From a methanogenic archaeon (GTDB lineage Archaea; Thermoplasmatota; Thermoplasmata; Methanomassiliicoccales; Methanomethylophilaceae), in assembly GCA_902763685.1 (NCBI GenBank), contig CACWTF010000002.1:1-64000 (forward strand): a DNA stretch of 64,000 bases. The letters run 5' to 3'. This document shows, piece after piece, positions 61,454-64,000 of this stretch. The notes beneath the pieces were generated by a model. It did no database searches and had not been told where the DNA came from. It was given only the letters and a program-made list of their open reading frames with translations. The position numbers were made by a program, and so were the translations under genes. Positions within the stretch are counted from its first letter, which is position 1; every line of letters starts with the position of its first letter.

Positions 61454-61492
61454 GGAGTGTCTATCACACACGCATATAACTCGGTGAACGAT

Positions 61493-61684
61493 ATGGGAAG
61501 AATAAGACCCACCTACATCAAGAGAGTATCCATCGAACTGATCAACAAGTATCCTCAGGCATTCAACAAGGACTTTGACAACAACAAAGAAATGGTTGCC
61601 CAGCTTACTGACGTTCAGACCGTTCCCATGAGGAACAAGATCGCCGGATACATTACCCGTTACCTGTCTCGTCCCGAGGCATGA
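61493..61684 (+). CDS. rps17e: Ribosomal protein S17e
   Basis: 63 residues from ATG 61493; the frame is open 36 bases further upstream but MGRIRPTYIKR is the family's start. S17e is a small basic protein of the archaeal/eukaryal 30S/40S subunit. Conserved text: RPTYIKRVSIELINKYPQAFNKDFDNNKEMV and RNKIAGYITRYL. Its own TATA box is at the end of thyX. Confidence 0.95.
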   Translation: MGRIRPTYIKRVSIELINKYPQAFNKDFDNNKEMVAQLTDVQTVPMRNKIAGYITRYLSRPEA

Positions 61685-61738
61685 GGGTAAAAACCCTTTA
61701 CCTATCCGCAAGGATAAGAGATTCCGCATTATTCACAT

Positions 61739-61815
61739 GGGCGTATGGGGTAGCTTGGATATCCTGAGGGCTTGCGGAGCCCCAGACCTGGATTCGAATT
61801 CCAGTACGCCCGCCA
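61739..61815 (+). tRNA. tRNA-Arg (anticodon GCG), CCA encoded
   Basis: Acceptor GGGCGTA pairs with TACGCCC, T-arm CTGGA TTCGAAT TCCAG, discriminator G, encoded CCA. Anticodon stem AGGGC/GCCCC (one A-C mismatch) with loop TTGCGGA, anticodon GCG, reading CGC/CGU Arg codons. The D-arm GGGT AGCTTGGAT ATCC is unusual for Arg and looks like archaeal tRNA-Pro. A20 and G73 favour Arg. Confidence 0.85.
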
Positions 61816-61818
61816 CTT

Positions 61819-63756
61819 TCACTCTTCTTCTTCGTCGTCCTTCGGCCATACCTTGCGGACGATCTCGTAAGATCCCGGGGGTAAGATCCTGGAGATCTCC
61901 TCTTCGGGGACCTCGAAGGTCTTGGCGATGTCGCCGTTGATCCTTCCGTTCTTCTCTTTGGAAGGTTTGATGACGTAGTATTTCTCGCTGCACTTCTCGA
62001 TCACTTCGGTGGGAGCGCACATGACCTTCCTCGCACCTTCGTAGGCGATCTCGCCGATACCCAGTTCGATGGGCAGGTGATACTCCCAATTCCTCTTGCC
62101 GCGGATGATGAATGCTCCGCGGGGGACGAACTCTCCTGCGTTGGGGGTCTTGCTGACCTGGTCGGGATAGGCCCAGAATGCCCCGCCCTCCATGGAGCCT
62201 GCCATCCACGCCTTCGACTGTGCCAGAGCGAACCAGCAGGCCTCTCTCAATTCCTGATCGGATGCCTTGGAACCGTCCTTGAGGATGACCGACGGGGCAC
62301 CGTGGATGTCCGCGTGGACGTACACATCAGGGTCCTTCAGGTGTTTCTTGACGATCTGGTCGTTGGAGTGGGTATCCCTTCCCGCGATGACCAGTTTCCC
62401 TTCGGACGTGATGAACCATTTGTATGCTTCGAACCAGAACTTCTTGGTGGGTGCGGCCTTGGAAAGCTCGGCGGCGACCTTCTTCTCGAATCCCTTCTGC
62501 CTCTTCTCGAGTTCCGCCTGGCTGTCCCTGAGTGCCTTCTCGGCGTTGTCCGATTTCTCTGATTCTGTCTTACCCTTGGCGTAGATGTCGGAGGCGTTGG
62601 CATCGATGTTCTTGGTGTAGTCGAGCTCCACCGTGAGGAATCCGATCTTCATCGCCACGATGTTCTTCTCCGGTTCGATGTAATCGACGTAGGGGATCTT
62701 CAGTGCACCTTCGGTGAGCTTCTCCCAATTGAGCTTCTGGGACTGTTCGTTCAGAACGGTCAGGAGTTCGGTCACCTTCTGGTATTCGGTGTACAGCGAA
62801 TCGGCCTGTGCCTTGAGCTTCTCCGCGTTCTGACGGTAGGTCTGGACGGTCTCGGTCTGCTTCTCGATCCTCTTCTTCAGCTTCTCGATCTCGGGGTCCT
62901 TGAACTCCTTCTTTTCCTCAGTAGCAATCTCCGCCATGTACTTCCCGATGGCGGCGGAGATGGTCTCGGAGAATTCCCTCTCGCAGTCCTCGTAGATCTG
63001 GAGGTTCACGGGGGAGATGTCCACAATCTTCCCCTCCCTGCGGTATACGGTGGGCTCTGATTTCTCGGAGATCTGGTCGACGATGGTGCGGAGGGCCGCG
63101 TACATCTGCGAGAGCGAAGCGTCAGATACCTCGGAAGCGGGGACGGTCTTGTCGCATCCCGCACGCATGCATACCTCTTCGGCATACTGGCCTCCCAGGT
63201 TGTTGACGGTTGCCAGCGTCCTGACGGTATCCGATTCGGAGGTCCTGAAGACCTCGGAGAACGTCTTCTCGTCGGCGGTCATGGGGTTGAACCGCTCCTT
63301 GGGCATGACATAGTCCTCGCCCGGGCGGGTGGCCCTGTCCCTGAAGGTCCTTTGTGTAAGACAGTTCACGATCTTGCCGTCCTGGACCAGCAGGACGTTG
63401 CCTCCGCCGAACATCTCGAATATGAGCTGGTAGTCGGCATCGGCTTTGAAGACCTCCAGGATGACGATACGGTCGAATCCCACCTGCGTGGCCTTGCCGA
63501 TGAGGGCGTTGGTGAGGTACTTCCTCATGAAAGTAGCGAAGGAGGTGGGCGTGGTGGGGGTCTCCGGCCTGTCGGGGGACAGGTAGAGCCACTTCTTGTC
63601 CTTGAAGAAAAGGTCCGCTTTCCCGTCGTTCTTGGTGTTGATACGGAAAAGGACGTTGTTCTCCCACTGGTAGATCTTGTCCATGTGGGCTCCGTCGAGC
63701 ACAGCCATGTCCTTGACCAGAGAGCTGACGTCGAACGAACTCATTTCCTTCTTCAT
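61819..63756 (-). CDS. rqcH: NFACT-family ribosome-associated quality control protein (Rqc2/RqcH-like)
   Basis: 645 residues from ATG 63756 (MKKEMSSFDV); other ATGs at 63744 and 63768 are possible, while the longer frame up to 63837 crosses the promoter. Domains: NFACT-N (about 1-200, starting SSFDVSSLVKDMAVLDGAHMDKIYQ), a long coiled coil at about 280-345 (IEKLKKRIEKQTETVQTYRQ region) with an HhH part before it, and NFACT-R/DUF814 with KDPDVYVHADIHGAPSVILKDG near 475-495. Eukaryotic Rqc2 and bacterial RqcH bind stalled 60S/50S subunits and add C-terminal tails to nascent chains; the archaeal protein probably does likewise. The tail is acidic. Confidence 0.92.
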   Translation of the reverse strand: MKKEMSSFDVSSLVKDMAVLDGAHMDKIYQWENNVLFRINTKNDGKADLFFKDKKWLYLSPDRPETPTTPTSFATFMRKYLTNALIGKATQVGFDRIVILEVFKADADYQLIFEMFGGGNVLLVQDGKIVNCLTQRTFRDRATRPGEDYVMPKERFNPMTADEKTFSEVFRTSESDTVRTLATVNNLGGQYAEEVCMRAGCDKTVPASEVSDASLSQMYAALRTIVDQISEKSEPTVYRREGKIVDISPVNLQIYEDCEREFSETISAAIGKYMAEIATEEKKEFKDPEIEKLKKRIEKQTETVQTYRQNAEKLKAQADSLYTEYQKVTELLTVLNEQSQKLNWEKLTEGALKIPYVDYIEPEKNIVAMKIGFLTVELDYTKNIDANASDIYAKGKTESEKSDNAEKALRDSQAELEKRQKGFEKKVAAELSKAAPTKKFWFEAYKWFITSEGKLVIAGRDTHSNDQIVKKHLKDPDVYVHADIHGAPSVILKDGSKASDQELREACWFALAQSKAWMAGSMEGGAFWAYPDQVSKTPNAGEFVPRGAFIIRGKRNWEYHLPIELGIGEIAYEGARKVMCAPTEVIEKCSEKYYVIKPSKEKNGRINGDIAKTFEVPEEEISRILPPGSYEIVRKVWPKDDEEEE

Positions 63757-63842
63757 GCTGACAGGCATGCAGACGGATATCATAAAACCTTGTAAAAAAC
63801 CCAAAAGGTTTATGTATGGTCTGTTGATACTCGACACTACGA

Positions 63843-63917
63843 GCCGCGGTGGCTAAGAGGTATAGCGACGCCTTGGTAAGGCGTAGGCCGAGGGTTCAAA
63901 TCCCTCCCGTGGCTCCA
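63843..63917 (+). tRNA. tRNA-Thr (anticodon GGT), CCA encoded
   Basis: Acceptor GCCGCGG pairs with CCGTGGC, anticodon stem ACGCC/GGCGT with loop TTGGTAA, T-loop TTCAAAT, discriminator T (as in tRNA-Thr CGT here) and encoded CCA. TATA-like GGTTTATGTAT (63807-63817) about 30 bases upstream. Confidence 0.95.
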
Positions 63918-63977
63918 CTTCTACCTCACTTTCACATCCTTCTCGGGGAATCCCCTTTTCGGAAAAATAATGGAAGG

Positions 63978-63997
63978 GCCGGCTGATCACAGCCGGC
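63978..63997 (-). terminator. Terminator hairpin of a leftward gene beyond the window
   Basis: GCCGGCTG/CAGCCGGC, perfect 8-bp stem with loop ATCA. Read on the reverse strand it is followed by CCTTCCATTATTTTTCC, a T-rich tail, so it probably ends a gene entering from the right edge. Confidence 0.55.
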
Positions 63998-64000
63998 ATT

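Noticed and set aside
61472-61479. GCATATAA as TATA box of S17e
   Set aside because: Only about 14 bases before the ATG, too close; the box at 61444-61453 fits better. The similarity to ACGCATATTA-like sequence near gatD and gyrB may be chance.
1-64000. CRISPR arrays, rRNA genes, transposons, integrases, inteins
   Set aside because: No regularly spaced repeats, rRNA signatures, transposase motifs or intein insertions in gyrA, gyrB or the polymerase genes were seen.

Overview
This 64 kb window is a gene-dense piece of an archaeal chromosome. Archaeal hallmarks are everywhere: the rpoH-rpoB-rpoA'-rpoA''-L30e-NusA operon, GatDE, Trm56, S17e, Elp3, NMD3, a CDC48/VAT ATPase, translin, NFACT and HVO_0476-type zinc proteins. 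An unsplit rpoB, bacterial-type gyrase genes gyrB-gyrA, and an HdrD-type heterodisulfide reductase (two ferredoxin clusters, two CCG domains) point to the Thermoplasmata. The best fit is a methanogen of the order Methanomassiliicoccales (gut/rumen Methanomethylophilaceae-like). That placement is inference from gene content, not from a marker-gene search.

Layout. 0-2.7 kb: 3' end of nmd3, a two-subunit class I fumarase, and a small surface protein. 2.8-10.5 kb: a very large Lhr-type helicase (1787 aa), an HTH regulator with an AT-rich operator-like upstream region, an OGG-type glycosylase and an endonuclease IV-like enzyme, so this block leans to DNA repair. 10.4-16.6 kb: tRNA-Thr, thiC, and gyrB-gyrA divergent from thiC across a Z-DNA-prone spacer. 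16.6-22 kb: tRNA-Phe, a 57-aa protein coupled to a DUF531/SPOUT-like gene, purM, an FtsJ-type rRNA methylase and a second, zinc-ribbon Lhr-like helicase. 22-28.5 kb: hdrD, two tRNAs, four small HTH regulators, trm56, an HD hydrolase, thioredoxin and an unusual thioredoxin reductase. 28.4-32.2 kb: elp3 (frame-broken here) and cdc48. 32.4-41.7 kb: tRNA-Lys and the RNA polymerase operon. 41.8-43.5 kb: a radical SAM protein and pyrF. 43.6-50.1 kb: a 1909-aa AglB/STT3-like membrane protein with a giant extracellular C-terminal region, overlapping a CARDB-like surface protein. 50.1-56.8 kb: a leftward operon hypB-purD-truA-translin and the divergent gatD-gatE operon. 56.8-64 kb: a HemK-like methylase, MBL hydrolase, zinc-ribbon protein, HAD phosphatase, MORN-repeat protein, TraB-like protein, thyX, S17e, tRNA-Arg, NFACT and tRNA-Thr.

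No rRNA genes, CRISPR arrays, insertion sequences or integrases were seen, and no gene-free stretch exceeds about 180 bases. Genes start both leaderless (TATA box about 25-35 bases before the ATG) and with Shine-Dalgarno sites (GGAGGTGA-like). Many ends carry short GC-rich stem-loops.

The most interesting items are the AglB-like giant with altered catalytic motifs and its partner, the thioredoxin reductase lacking the NADPH motif, the Z-prone alternating tract at the gyrase promoter, the extra zinc-binding insert in RpoB, the exceptionally long archaeal Lhr, and the frameshifted elp3.
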